From Burkholderiales bacterium (lineage in GTDB: Bacteria > Pseudomonadota > Gammaproteobacteria > Burkholderiales > Burkholderiaceae_C): a stretch of 5,874 nt of DNA. Shown here one piece after another: positions 1-5,874 of the stretch. The position numbers and the translations under genes are program-made. Location of the stretch: contig SYDB01000070.1 of assembly GCA_005786815.1 (NCBI GenBank), positions 1 through 5,874 on the forward strand, read 5' to 3'. The notes under the pieces are model-generated. The model was not told where the DNA came from, did not search any database, and saw nothing but the letters and a program-made list of their open reading frames with translations. Numbering within the stretch: the stretch's first letter is position 1; every line of letters begins with the position of its first letter.

Positions 1-1407
1 GCCGGCAGCCCCTGGGAAATCGGTTTGGCCGAAACCCAACAAACCTTGGTGCTCAACGGTTTGCGTGGACGCATCCGTGTGCAAGCCGACGGCCAAATGA
101 AAACAGGTCGCGACGTTGCTGTCGGCGCTTTGTTAGGTGCAGACGAATTTGGTTTCGCCACTGCACCTCTAGTGGTCGAGGGTTGCATCATGATGCGTAA
201 ATGCCACTTGAACACCTGCCCTGTCGGTGTGGCGACGCAAGACCCCGCGTTGCGCAAGAAGTTCTCTGGCAAGCCTGAGCATGTGGTGAATTACTTCTTC
301 TTTATTGCCGAAGAGGTTCGTCAAATCATGGCCCAGTTGGGTATTAAGAAGTTTGACGACATGATCGGCCGCGCCGATTTGCTCGACATGCGCCAGGGCA
401 TCGAACACTGGAAAGCCAGTGGCTTAGATTTCAGCCGCTTGTTGGCGGTGCCGCAAGTTGCTGATGATGTGCCGCGCTTCCATGTCGATGTGCAGGACCA
501 CGGTTTAGAAAAAGCACTCGACCAAAAACTGATTGAAAAATCTAAGCCCGCGATCGAGCGTGGCGAAAAAGTGCAGTTCATGGAAGTTGCGCGCAACGTC
601 AACCGATCTGTTGGCGCCATGCTCTCCGGCGCGGTAACCAAAGTGCATCCGCAAGGTTTGCCGGACGACACTATTCGCATCCAACTCGAAGGCACGGGCG
701 GTCAATCGTTTGGCGCGTTCTTGTGCAATGGCATCACCTTGTATTTGATTGGTGATGCGAATGACTACACAGGCAAAGGTTTGTCGGGCGGTCGCATCGT
801 GGTGCGTCCCAGCATTGACTTCCGAGGAGACGCGATCAACAACATCATTGTGGGCAATACTGCAATGTATGGCGCGACGCTTGGCGAGGCATTTTTTGCG
901 GGCGTCGCAGGCGAACGCTTTGCCGTTCGTTTGTCAGGCGCTAGCGCAGTCATCGAAGGCACTGGCGACCACGGTTGTGAATACATGACCGGTGGAACCG
1001 TGGCGGTGTTGGGTAAAACCGGCCGTAACTTCGCTGCCGGTATGAGTGGCGGTATCGCTTATGTGTACGACGAAGACGGCCAATTCGCCACGCGTTGCAA
1101 CACTGCGATGGTCTCGCTTGAAAAAGTTTTGACAACTGTTGAACAAGAAACGGCTGTGCCCAAACCTGTTTGGCACCGTGACCAATCAGACGAGGCGCAG
1201 TTGAAGAAATTGCTCGAAGACCACCACCGCTGGACCGGTTCCAAACGTGCCCGTGACTTGTTGGATAACTGGAGTACTGCGCACGCCAAGTTTGTCAAAG
1301 TGTTCCCGAACGAATACAAGCGCGCCTTGGGCGAAATCCACGCCGCCAAAACAGCTAAAACCGCCGCACCAGCCAAAGCTAAAAAAGCTGTTGCTGCCGC
1401 CAAGTAA
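1..1407 (+). CDS. gltB: Glutamate synthase (GOGAT) large subunit, C-terminal part; 5' end outside the window
   Basis: This is the C-terminal 468 codons of the glutamate synthase alpha subunit; the reading frame is open from base 1, so the gene begins upstream. The TTG at 25 is an internal leucine, not a start. The enzyme moves the glutamine amide nitrogen to 2-oxoglutarate using electrons relayed from the small subunit. The window starts in the FMN/synthase domain. The three cysteines of the 3Fe-4S cluster follow as C-x5-C-x4-C, with codons at 184, 202 and 217, inside the family block [19 protein letters not shown]. From about codon 225 to 390 comes the glycine-rich C-terminal beta-helix (GXGXG) domain, with GGQSFG, GGRIVV and [15 protein letters not shown]. 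The last 21 codons (1342-1404) form a Lys/Ala-rich tail that looks disordered. The N-terminal glutaminase domain is not visible. The stop lies 12 bases before gltD, so the two genes form one operon. The identification is secure. Confidence 0.97.
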   Translation, partial: AGSPWEIGLAETQQTLVLNGLRGRIRVQADGQMKTGRDVAVGALLGADEFGFATAPLVVEGCIMMRKCHLNTCPVGVATQDPALRKKFSGKPEHVVNYFFFIAEEVRQIMAQLGIKKFDDMIGRADLLDMRQGIEHWKASGLDFSRLLAVPQVADDVPRFHVDVQDHGLEKALDQKLIEKSKPAIERGEKVQFMEVARNVNRSVGAMLSGAVTKVHPQGLPDDTIRIQLEGTGGQSFGAFLCNGITLYLIGDANDYTGKGLSGGRIVVRPSIDFRGDAINNIIVGNTAMYGATLGEAFFAGVAGERFAVRLSGASAVIEGTGDHGCEYMTGGTVAVLGKTGRNFAAGMSGGIAYVYDEDGQFATRCNTAMVSLEKVLTTVEQETAVPKPVWHRDQSDEAQLKKLLEDHHRWTGSKRARDLLDNWSTAHAKFVKVFPNEYKRALGEIHAAKTAKTAAPAKAKKAVAAAK

Positions 1408-1411
1408 AGGA
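1406..1411 (+). promoter_or_regulatory. Ribosome binding site of gltD
   Basis: AAAGGA lies 8 bases ahead of the gltD ATG and overlaps the gltB stop codon (TAA at 1405-1407). It fixes the gltD start at 1420 and suggests that ribosomes finishing gltB can help start gltD. Confidence 0.7.
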
Positions 1412-1419
1412 CAGCCATC

Positions 1420-2901
1420 ATGGGAAAAATTACCGGATTCATGGAGTTTGAACGCATCGAAGAAGGCTACAAGCCAGTCACTGAGCGTTTGAAAAATTAC
1501 AAAGAATTTGTCATCGGTTTAGATGACAAGCAGGCCAAAGAGCAAAGCGCGCGCTGCATGGATTGCGGCACACCGTTTTGTAATAGCGGCTGCCCAGTCA
1601 ACAACATCATTCCTGACTTCAACGATTTGGTCTACCAAGGCGATTGGAAAACGGCGATCGATGTGTTGCACAGCACAAATAACTTTCCGGAGTTCACCGG
1701 ACGCATTTGCCCCGCACCTTGCGAAGCTGCGTGCACTTTGAACTACAACGATGACGCGGTGGGTATCAAGTCGATTGAGCACGCCATCATTGACCGTGCG
1801 TGGTCTGAGGGTTGGGTCACACCGCAGTTGCCCAAACACAAGACTGGTAAAAAAGTGGCCGTGGTGGGGTCTGGCCCTGCAGGCATGGCTGCTGCACAGC
1901 AACTTGCGCGTGTTGGTCACGACGTCACACTGTTTGAGAAAAACGACCGCATTGGTGGTTTGTTGCGCTACGGCATTCCAGACTTCAAGATGGAAAAGTC
2001 ACATATCGACCGCCGCGCTGAACAGTTGCAAGCCGAAGGCGTGACGATTCGCACGGGCGTGTTGGTGGGAGAGATGCCCAAGGGCACAAAGGTGACCAAC
2101 TGGGCCAAAGAAAGCATTACTCCTGAGCAACTCAAAAAAGAATTTGATGCAGTTTTGCTCACAGGCGGCTCTGAGCAATCACGCGATTTACCAGCACCTG
2201 GTCGTGATTTTGGGGGCATCCACTTCGCGATGGAATTTTTGCCGCAGCAAAACAAGGTGAATGCGGGCGACAAACTCAAAGACCAATTGCGCGCTGACGG
2301 CAAACACGTGGTGGTGATCGGCGGTGGCGACACAGGCTCTGACTGTGTAGGCACCAGCACCCGCCATGGCGCAGCCCATGTGACGCAGTTTGAAGTCATG
2401 CCCATGCCGCCAGAGCATGAAAACAAATCCTTGGTCTGGCCTTACTGGCCGCTGAAATTGCGCACCAGTTCTAGCCATGATGAGAGCGCTGAAAAAGGTT
2501 TGCTGCAACGCGAATTCGCCATTTCCACCAAAGAGTTTGTAGGTGAAAAAGGGCAAGTCACTGGCGTCAAAACCGTGCGCGTGGAATGGAAAGACGGCAA
2601 GATGGTGGAAATCGCTGGCAGCGAAGAAGTCATCAAAGCAGACTTGGTGTTGCTAGCCATGGGCTTCGTTAACCCCGTTGCGACTTTGCTGGATGGCTTT
2701 GCCGTAGACAAAGATGCGCGTGGTAACGCCAAAGCCAGCACCGAAGCTGCAGGTGGTTATGCCACCAACGTACCCAAAGTGTTCGCCGCAGGCGATGTGC
2801 GTCGTGGCCAATCGCTGGTGGTGTGGGCGATTCGCGAAGGCCGACAAGCGGCGCGCGCGGTGGATGAATTTTTGATGGGTGCGAGCGATTTACCGCGATA
2901 A
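1420..2901 (+). CDS. gltD: Glutamate synthase (NADPH) small subunit
   Basis: This 493-residue protein is the beta subunit of GOGAT. It oxidises NADPH on FAD and passes electrons through Fe-S clusters to the large subunit, completing cytoplasmic ammonia assimilation with glutamine synthetase. The N-terminal Fe-S domain has two cysteine groups: C46-x2-C49-x4-C54-x3-C58 and C97-x3-C101-x3-C105, as expected for the two 4Fe-4S clusters of the family. The FAD Rossmann motif GSGPAG is at residues 150-155. The NADPH Rossmann motif GGGDTG is at 301-306. The C-terminal FAD-contacting block [11 protein letters not shown] begins at residue 455. The length is slightly above the roughly 470 residues of E. 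coli GltD. The same fold occurs in other FAD/NADPH electron-transfer subunits (for example PreT and NfnB-type), but the adjacent gltB settles the identity. The ATG start is supported by AAAGGA 8 bases upstream. No broken motif is seen. Confidence 0.97.
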   Translation: MGKITGFMEFERIEEGYKPVTERLKNYKEFVIGLDDKQAKEQSARCMDCGTPFCNSGCPVNNIIPDFNDLVYQGDWKTAIDVLHSTNNFPEFTGRICPAPCEAACTLNYNDDAVGIKSIEHAIIDRAWSEGWVTPQLPKHKTGKKVAVVGSGPAGMAAAQQLARVGHDVTLFEKNDRIGGLLRYGIPDFKMEKSHIDRRAEQLQAEGVTIRTGVLVGEMPKGTKVTNWAKESITPEQLKKEFDAVLLTGGSEQSRDLPAPGRDFGGIHFAMEFLPQQNKVNAGDKLKDQLRADGKHVVVIGGGDTGSDCVGTSTRHGAAHVTQFEVMPMPPEHENKSLVWPYWPLKLRTSSSHDESAEKGLLQREFAISTKEFVGEKGQVTGVKTVRVEWKDGKMVEIAGSEEVIKADLVLLAMGFVNPVATLLDGFAVDKDARGNAKASTEAAGGYATNVPKVFAAGDVRRGQSLVVWAIREGRQAARAVDEFLMGASDLPR

Positions 2902-2932
2902 GGCCTAATCGGTCTTCCAACTAAAATGAAAC

Positions 2933-2957
2933 AAGCTGGTTCACGCCAGCTTTTTTC
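2933..2957 (+). terminator. Rho-independent terminator after gltBD
   Basis: The arms AAGCTGG (2933-2939) and CCAGCTT (2946-2952) pair perfectly over 7 bp. The intervening TTCACG can add a T-G wobble, leaving a 4-base loop. A run of six T (2951-2956, the first two also in the stem) follows directly, then CTTC. It starts 31 bases after the gltD stop and so should end the gltBD transcript. It lies just upstream of the preferred mlaF start at 2962, and inside the reading frame if mlaF began at 2926. Confidence 0.8.
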
Positions 2958-2961
2958 TTCT

Positions 2962-3795
2962 ATGAACACCTCTTCTTCCAAACCTCACTCAAGCGACACG
3001 CTCGTTGAACTGCGTGACGTGCGCTTTGGCTATGGCGAGCGGGTGATTTTGGATGGCATCAGTTTGACAGTGCCGCGTGGCAAGGTCACGGCCTTGATGG
3101 GCGCATCCGGCGGTGGCAAAACCACGGTGTTGCGCTTGATCGGCGGTCAGTACCGCGCCCAATCAGGAAGTTTGACGTTTGAAGGTCAAGAAGTTGGCAC
3201 CATGAACCAAGCCGAGCTCTACACCATGCGTAGACGCATGGGCATGCTGTTCCAGTTTGGCGCTTTGTTCACTGACCTCAGTGTTTTTGACAATGTGGCG
3301 TTCCCGCTGCGTGAACACACCGATTTGAGCGAATCCATGATCCGCGACATCGTGTTGATGAAACTCCAAGCCGTCGGTTTGCGTGGCGCACGCGATTTAA
3401 TGCCGAGTGAAGTTTCTGGTGGTATGGCCAGACGCGTTGCCTTGGCGCGTGCGATGGCTTTGGACCCACAACTGGTGATGTATGACGAGCCGTTTGCAGG
3501 TCTTGACCCTATTTCTCTTGGTACTGCGGCGCGTTTGATTCGCCAACTTAACGACACTTTGGGACTGACCAGCGTCATCGTGTCGCACGATTTGGATGAA
3601 ACCTTTCATATTGCCGACCAAGTCATCGTATTGGCTAACGGCAAGATCGCCGCGCAAGGCACGCCTAGCGAAGTACGCTCGAGCACCGACCCCTTGGTTC
3701 ATCAGTTTGTCAGCGCCGCTCCCGAAGGGCCTGTGCGTTTTCACTATCCAGGCCCCACGGTGATGGATGATTTTGGAGTGGTGTCGAAGGTATGA
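2962..3795 (+). CDS. mlaF: Phospholipid ABC transporter ATP-binding protein MlaF
   Basis: This 277-residue cytoplasmic ATPase powers the MlaFEDB inner-membrane complex, which moves phospholipid between the inner membrane and the periplasmic carrier MlaC. All ABC ATPase motifs are present, numbered from 2962: Walker A GASGGGKT at 47-54, Q-loop Q98, signature SGGMARR from 152, Walker B LVMYDEP at 171-177 followed by AGLD, and H-loop H209. The SGGM form of the signature and the following [10 protein letters not shown] are typical of the MlaF/Ttg2A branch. The C-terminal extension beyond the nucleotide-binding fold contains VRFHYPGP; in E. coli the MlaF C-terminus contacts MlaB. The frame also has an upstream ATG at 2926 (289 aa), but translation from there would read through the terminator hairpin, so 2962 is preferred. 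Neither start has a convincing Shine-Dalgarno sequence. The stop overlaps the mlaE start (ATGA, 3792-3795). The function is secure; the start is uncertain. Confidence 0.93.
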   Translation: MNTSSSKPHSSDTLVELRDVRFGYGERVILDGISLTVPRGKVTALMGASGGGKTTVLRLIGGQYRAQSGSLTFEGQEVGTMNQAELYTMRRRMGMLFQFGALFTDLSVFDNVAFPLREHTDLSESMIRDIVLMKLQAVGLRGARDLMPSEVSGGMARRVALARAMALDPQLVMYDEPFAGLDPISLGTAARLIRQLNDTLGLTSVIVSHDLDETFHIADQVIVLANGKIAAQGTPSEVRSSTDPLVHQFVSAAPEGPVRFHYPGPTVMDDFGVVSKV

Positions 3796-4568
3796 ATTTC
3801 ATCGCCAACATCGGTTTTGCCGTGCGCAGCTTCTTGGCTGACTTAGGCCACGGTGCAGCACTGTTTGTGCGTTTGATGCGATTGTTTGGCGTGACCATGC
3901 GACGCTTTGGTTTGGTTCGCGACCAAATCCATTTCTTGGGTAACTATTCGCTGGCCATCATTGCTGTATCGGGATTGTTTGTGGGTTTTGTATTGAGCTT
4001 GCAGGGCTACTACACCTTGCAACGTTATGGTTCTTCCGAGGCTTTGGGACTGTTGGTGGCCTTGAGCTTGGTGCGCGAACTCGGTCCAGTGGTCAGTGCA
4101 TTGCTATTTGCTGGCCGTGCTGGTACCTCGTTGACTGCAGAAATCGGTTTGATGAAAGCAGGCGAGCAATTGAGCGCTATGGATTTGATGGCAGTTGACC
4201 CTGTGCAGCGCATATTGGCACCACGTTTTTGGGCTGGTGTCATCACCATGCCTTTGCTGGCCGCGGTGTTTAGCGCGGTGGGCATCATTGGCGGATGGAT
4301 GGTCGGCGTCTTGATGATTGGCGTCGATGCTGGGGCTTTTTGGAGCCAAATGCAAGGCGGCGTCGATGTTTGGAAAGATGTAGGCAACGGCGTGGTGAAA
4401 AGTATTGTCTTTGGCGTGACAGTTACCTTTGTCGCGTTGCTGCAAGGCTACGATGCTCAGCCCACACCAGAAGGCGTTTCGCGCGCAACAACGCGCACTG
4501 TGGTGGTAGCTTCGCTGGCTGTGTTGGCTTTGGACTTTGTCCTCACTGCCATGATGTTTAGTATTTGA
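3792..4568 (+). CDS. mlaE: Phospholipid ABC transporter permease MlaE
   Basis: This 258-residue integral inner-membrane permease is the MlaE/YrbE-type subunit; two copies sit with MlaF below the MlaD ring and hold the lipid-binding cavity. An amphipathic N-terminal stretch is followed by about five hydrophobic segments near residues 53-72, 85-107, 147-170, 198-218 and 236-257. The family block RELGPVVSALLFAGRAGT begins at residue 95, and AEIGLMKAGEQLSAMDLMAVDP begins at 116. These blocks are characteristic of MlaE rather than of ordinary ABC permeases. The length is close to E. coli MlaE (260). The ATG overlaps the mlaF stop by 4 bases, which implies translational coupling. The GGAG at 3775-3778 is far from the start (13 bases), and GAAGG at 3786-3790 is too close to act normally. 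No truncation is seen. Confidence 0.96.
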   Translation: MNFIANIGFAVRSFLADLGHGAALFVRLMRLFGVTMRRFGLVRDQIHFLGNYSLAIIAVSGLFVGFVLSLQGYYTLQRYGSSEALGLLVALSLVRELGPVVSALLFAGRAGTSLTAEIGLMKAGEQLSAMDLMAVDPVQRILAPRFWAGVITMPLLAAVFSAVGIIGGWMVGVLMIGVDAGAFWSQMQGGVDVWKDVGNGVVKSIVFGVTVTFVALLQGYDAQPTPEGVSRATTRTVVVASLAVLALDFVLTAMMFSI

Positions 4569-4574
4569 TGAATC

Positions 4575-4579
4575 GAGGT
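4575..4579 (+). promoter_or_regulatory. Ribosome binding site of mlaD
   Basis: GAGGT sits 4 bases ahead of the mlaD ATG in the 15-base gap after mlaE. It supports the start at 4584 and means mlaD need not rely on coupling to mlaE. Confidence 0.6.
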
Positions 4580-4583
4580 CGAT

Positions 4584-5063
4584 ATGCAACGTTCCAAAAA
4601 TGATGTCTGGGTCGGTTTGTTTGTGCTCTTGGGTGCTGCGGCGATTTTGTTTTTGGCATTGAAGTCAGCCAATTTGCTCAGCATGAATTTCCAAACTACC
4701 TACAACGTGACGGCGCGGTTTGATAACGTGGGCGGCTTGAAGCGCCAAGCCGCAGTCAAAAGCGCAGGCGTCGTGGTGGGGCGTGTGGACTCGGTCACGT
4801 TTGACGACAAAACTTTTCAAGCGACCGTCACCTTGGCATTGGAAAACCGTTTCCAATTCCCTAAAGATAGTTCGCTCAAAATTTTGACCTCAGGTTTATT
4901 GGGGGAGCAGTACATCGGAATTGAAGCCGGGTCGGAAGCAGACAACTTGCAAGCAGGCGACCGAATCCAAGCGACCCAATCGGCGGTTGTTTTGGAAAAT
5001 TTGATCAGCCAGTTTTTGTACAACAAGGCGGCTGAACCTGCACCGGCGAAGGGATCTAAATGA
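4584..5063 (+). CDS. mlaD: MlaD, inner-membrane MCE-domain lipid transport protein
   Basis: This 159-residue protein has a single N-terminal membrane anchor (about residues 8-27, VWVGLFVLLGAAAILFLAL) and a periplasmic MCE domain from about 38 to 116. MlaD forms a hexameric ring over MlaFE, with a central pore through which phospholipid passes to or from MlaC. The MCE signature is clear: FDNVGGLKRQAAVKSAGV from residue 46, then GRVDSV, then ILTSGLLGEQYIGIEAG from 100. The leucine pair L105-L106 matches the pore-loop leucines described for E. coli MlaD. A short helix, ENLISQFLYNK, follows the domain, then a Pro/Ala/Lys tail. E. coli MlaD is 183 residues, so the C-terminal region here is shorter, but the domain is complete. 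The stop overlaps the mlaA start (ATGA, 5060-5063). Confidence 0.96.
   Translation: MQRSKNDVWVGLFVLLGAAAILFLALKSANLLSMNFQTTYNVTARFDNVGGLKRQAAVKSAGVVVGRVDSVTFDDKTFQATVTLALENRFQFPKDSSLKILTSGLLGEQYIGIEAGSEADNLQAGDRIQATQSAVVLENLISQFLYNKAAEPAPAKGSK
5048..5054 (+). promoter_or_regulatory. Ribosome binding site of mlaA
   Basis: GAAGGGA lies 5 bases ahead of the mlaA ATG, inside the last codons of mlaD. It fixes the mlaA start at 5060, which also gives a well-formed lipoprotein signal peptide. Confidence 0.65.
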
Positions 5064-5797
5064 AGCAGCACCTTAGTCGCTTACTAATCGCTGCTAGCCT
5101 GGTGCTGGTTGGTTGCGCCACGTCACCTATGGCAAATCCCAAAGATCCATGGGAGCCAATGAACCGTAAGGTTGCAAGCTTCAATGACACGATCGACGAC
5201 AACGTCCTAAAGCCTGTCGCGACTGGCTACCGCAATGTCGTGCCTGAACTCATTCAAACCGGCGTTCGTAATGTTTTTAACAACTTGGCTGATATGTGGT
5301 CTGCCGTCAACAACGCATTACAGCTCAAGCCCATCCACACGGTGGAGTCTTTGGGACGGGTTGTCGTCAATACCGTTTTTGGCATCTACGGCATATTTGA
5401 TGTTGCAACTTATTTAAAGCTCGAGCGACACCCTGAGGATTTTGGTCAGACCTTGGGGTATTGGGGCGTGCCCAATGGCCCCTACCTTGTCTTGCCGCTT
5501 TTCGGACCATCCACTTTGCGCGATGGGGCCAGCATGCCCGTTGATTTTGCGGTCAGCCCCACCCAGTTCATCAATGATGTGCCAACGCGAAACCAAGTGT
5601 TTGCTTTACGTTTGCTCAGTAAGCGCGTAGAGCTTTTGAAGTCTGGCCGGATGTTGGAAGAAGCATCGATCGATAAATACAGCTTTTCCCGAGACGCGTT
5701 TTTGCAATACCGACGTTCACTAATCTATGACGGTAACCCGCCCGACGAAGAAGACAGCAACTACGATCCGTCCGCCAACCCTGTGCCAACCCAGTAA
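5060..5797 (+). CDS. mlaA: Outer-membrane phospholipid-removing lipoprotein MlaA (VacJ)
   Basis: This 245-residue lipoprotein belongs to the MlaA/VacJ family. In E. coli it sits in the outer membrane with porins, removes phospholipid from the outer leaflet and passes it to MlaC. The N-terminus is a lipoprotein signal: positive residues, a hydrophobic run, then lipobox LVGC with the lipidated cysteine at 19. Residue 20 is Ala, not Asp, so Lol sorting to the outer membrane is expected. The mature part shows the family blocks DPWEPMNRKVASFND (29-43), NTVFGIYGIFDVA (from 104), EDFGQTLGYWGVPNGPY (from 126) and LPLFGPSTLRDG (145-156). The last 20 or so residues are acidic and Pro/Asn-rich (DGNPPDEED onward) and probably flexible. 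In E. coli mlaA lies apart from the other mla genes; here it overlaps mlaD by 4 bases, which strengthens the Mla assignment of the whole cluster. Confidence 0.96.
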   Translation: MKQHLSRLLIAASLVLVGCATSPMANPKDPWEPMNRKVASFNDTIDDNVLKPVATGYRNVVPELIQTGVRNVFNNLADMWSAVNNALQLKPIHTVESLGRVVVNTVFGIYGIFDVATYLKLERHPEDFGQTLGYWGVPNGPYLVLPLFGPSTLRDGASMPVDFAVSPTQFINDVPTRNQVFALRLLSKRVELLKSGRMLEEASIDKYSFSRDAFLQYRRSLIYDGNPPDEEDSNYDPSANPVPTQ

Positions 5798-5874
5798 CTG
5801 GTTTTGCATTTAAGATTCGCCTTCGTTTTTAAGTCTTTGTCATCTTTAGCCGTTTGCTGAGGTGATGTGCCCCA
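5798..5874 (+). other. Region after mlaA to the window edge; possible ribosome binding site of the next gene
   Basis: These 77 bases contain no recognisable gene. Much of the stretch is T-rich and noticeably richer in A/T than the genes around it; I see no hairpin strong enough to be a terminator and no good promoter pair. GAGGTGA at 5859-5865 resembles a strong Shine-Dalgarno sequence, and the last base (A, 5874) falls at normal start-codon distance, so the next gene may start right at the edge. By operon logic that gene would be mlaC. This is inference, because no coding sequence of it is visible. Confidence 0.35.

Noticed and set aside
25..27. TTG as the start codon of a 460-residue protein
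   Set aside because: The frame is open from base 1 and the residues before it (GSPWEIGL) continue the conserved GltB sequence, so this is an internal leucine codon of a gene cut by the window edge.
749..988. A 79-codon + strand frame inside gltB
   Set aside because: It is an out-of-frame shadow of the conserved beta-helix domain and has no convincing ribosome binding site or recognisable product.
1059..1457. A 132-codon open frame on the - strand across the gltB-gltD junction
   Set aside because: Its hydrophobic Ala/Leu-rich part is just the reverse complement of the Lys/Ala tail of gltB. There is no separate evidence for expression or a family match.
1968..2556. Overlapping - strand frames inside gltD (152 and 122 codons)
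   Set aside because: Both are antisense to intact FAD/NADPH-binding coding sequence and their translations show no domain.
2922..2927. TAAAAT as a sigma-70 promoter -10 box for mlaF
   Set aside because: It matches the -10 consensus in 5 of 6 positions, but no -35-like hexamer lies at 15-18 bases upstream. It is kept only as a possibility in the findings, not listed as a feature.
4104..4589. A 161-codon open frame on the - strand opposite mlaE
   Set aside because: It lies almost entirely antisense to a clearly conserved permease gene, and its translation is rich in His, Ser and Asn with no recognisable domain. It is best read as a shadow of mlaE codon bias.
5865..5867. ATG near the right edge as a start codon
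   Set aside because: It overlaps the Shine-Dalgarno-like GAGGTGA itself, leaving no room for normal initiation from that site, and only three codons are visible.
1..5874. A hidden novel system, mobile element or CRISPR array
   Set aside because: The window is filled by six well-known housekeeping genes. I saw no direct-repeat array, transposase, integrase, tRNA, target-site duplication or unexplained gap longer than 77 bases.

Overview
The window reads as an ordinary core-chromosome segment of a betaproteobacterium, most likely order Burkholderiales and probably Comamonadaceae-like. This placement is inferred from the protein sequences, the gene order (gltB-gltD followed by mlaF-mlaE-mlaD-mlaA) and moderate-GC codon use with many TTG leucine codons. 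No marker gene is present, so the genus is not determined. All genes are on the + strand and the window is densely coding.

Bases 1-2901 hold the end of a glutamate synthase operon: the C-terminal part of gltB (large subunit, entering from the left edge) and a complete gltD (small subunit). Together they make the NADPH-dependent GOGAT enzyme, which turns glutamine plus 2-oxoglutarate into two glutamates. All Fe-S cysteines and nucleotide-binding motifs expected in these parts are intact. A compact rho-independent terminator (2933-2957) closes this unit.

Bases 2962-5797 hold a tightly packed phospholipid-transport (Mla) operon: mlaF (ATPase), mlaE (permease), mlaD (inner-membrane MCE protein) and mlaA (outer-membrane lipoprotein). 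Two of the three junctions are 4-base ATGA overlaps. The third is a 15-base gap with its own ribosome binding site ahead of mlaD. MlaA and the MlaFED complex work at opposite ends of a trans-envelope route that keeps phospholipids out of the outer leaflet of the outer membrane. The periplasmic carrier MlaC and the STAS protein MlaB are not in the window. A Shine-Dalgarno-like GAGGTGA in the last bases suggests another gene, plausibly mlaC, starts at or just beyond the right edge.

I found no mobile element, CRISPR array, RNA gene, phage gene or previously undescribed system. The points worth checking are modest: the true start of mlaF against the terminator, the location of the mla promoter, mlaA lying inside the operon, the junction design, and a lysine/alanine-rich tail on GltB.
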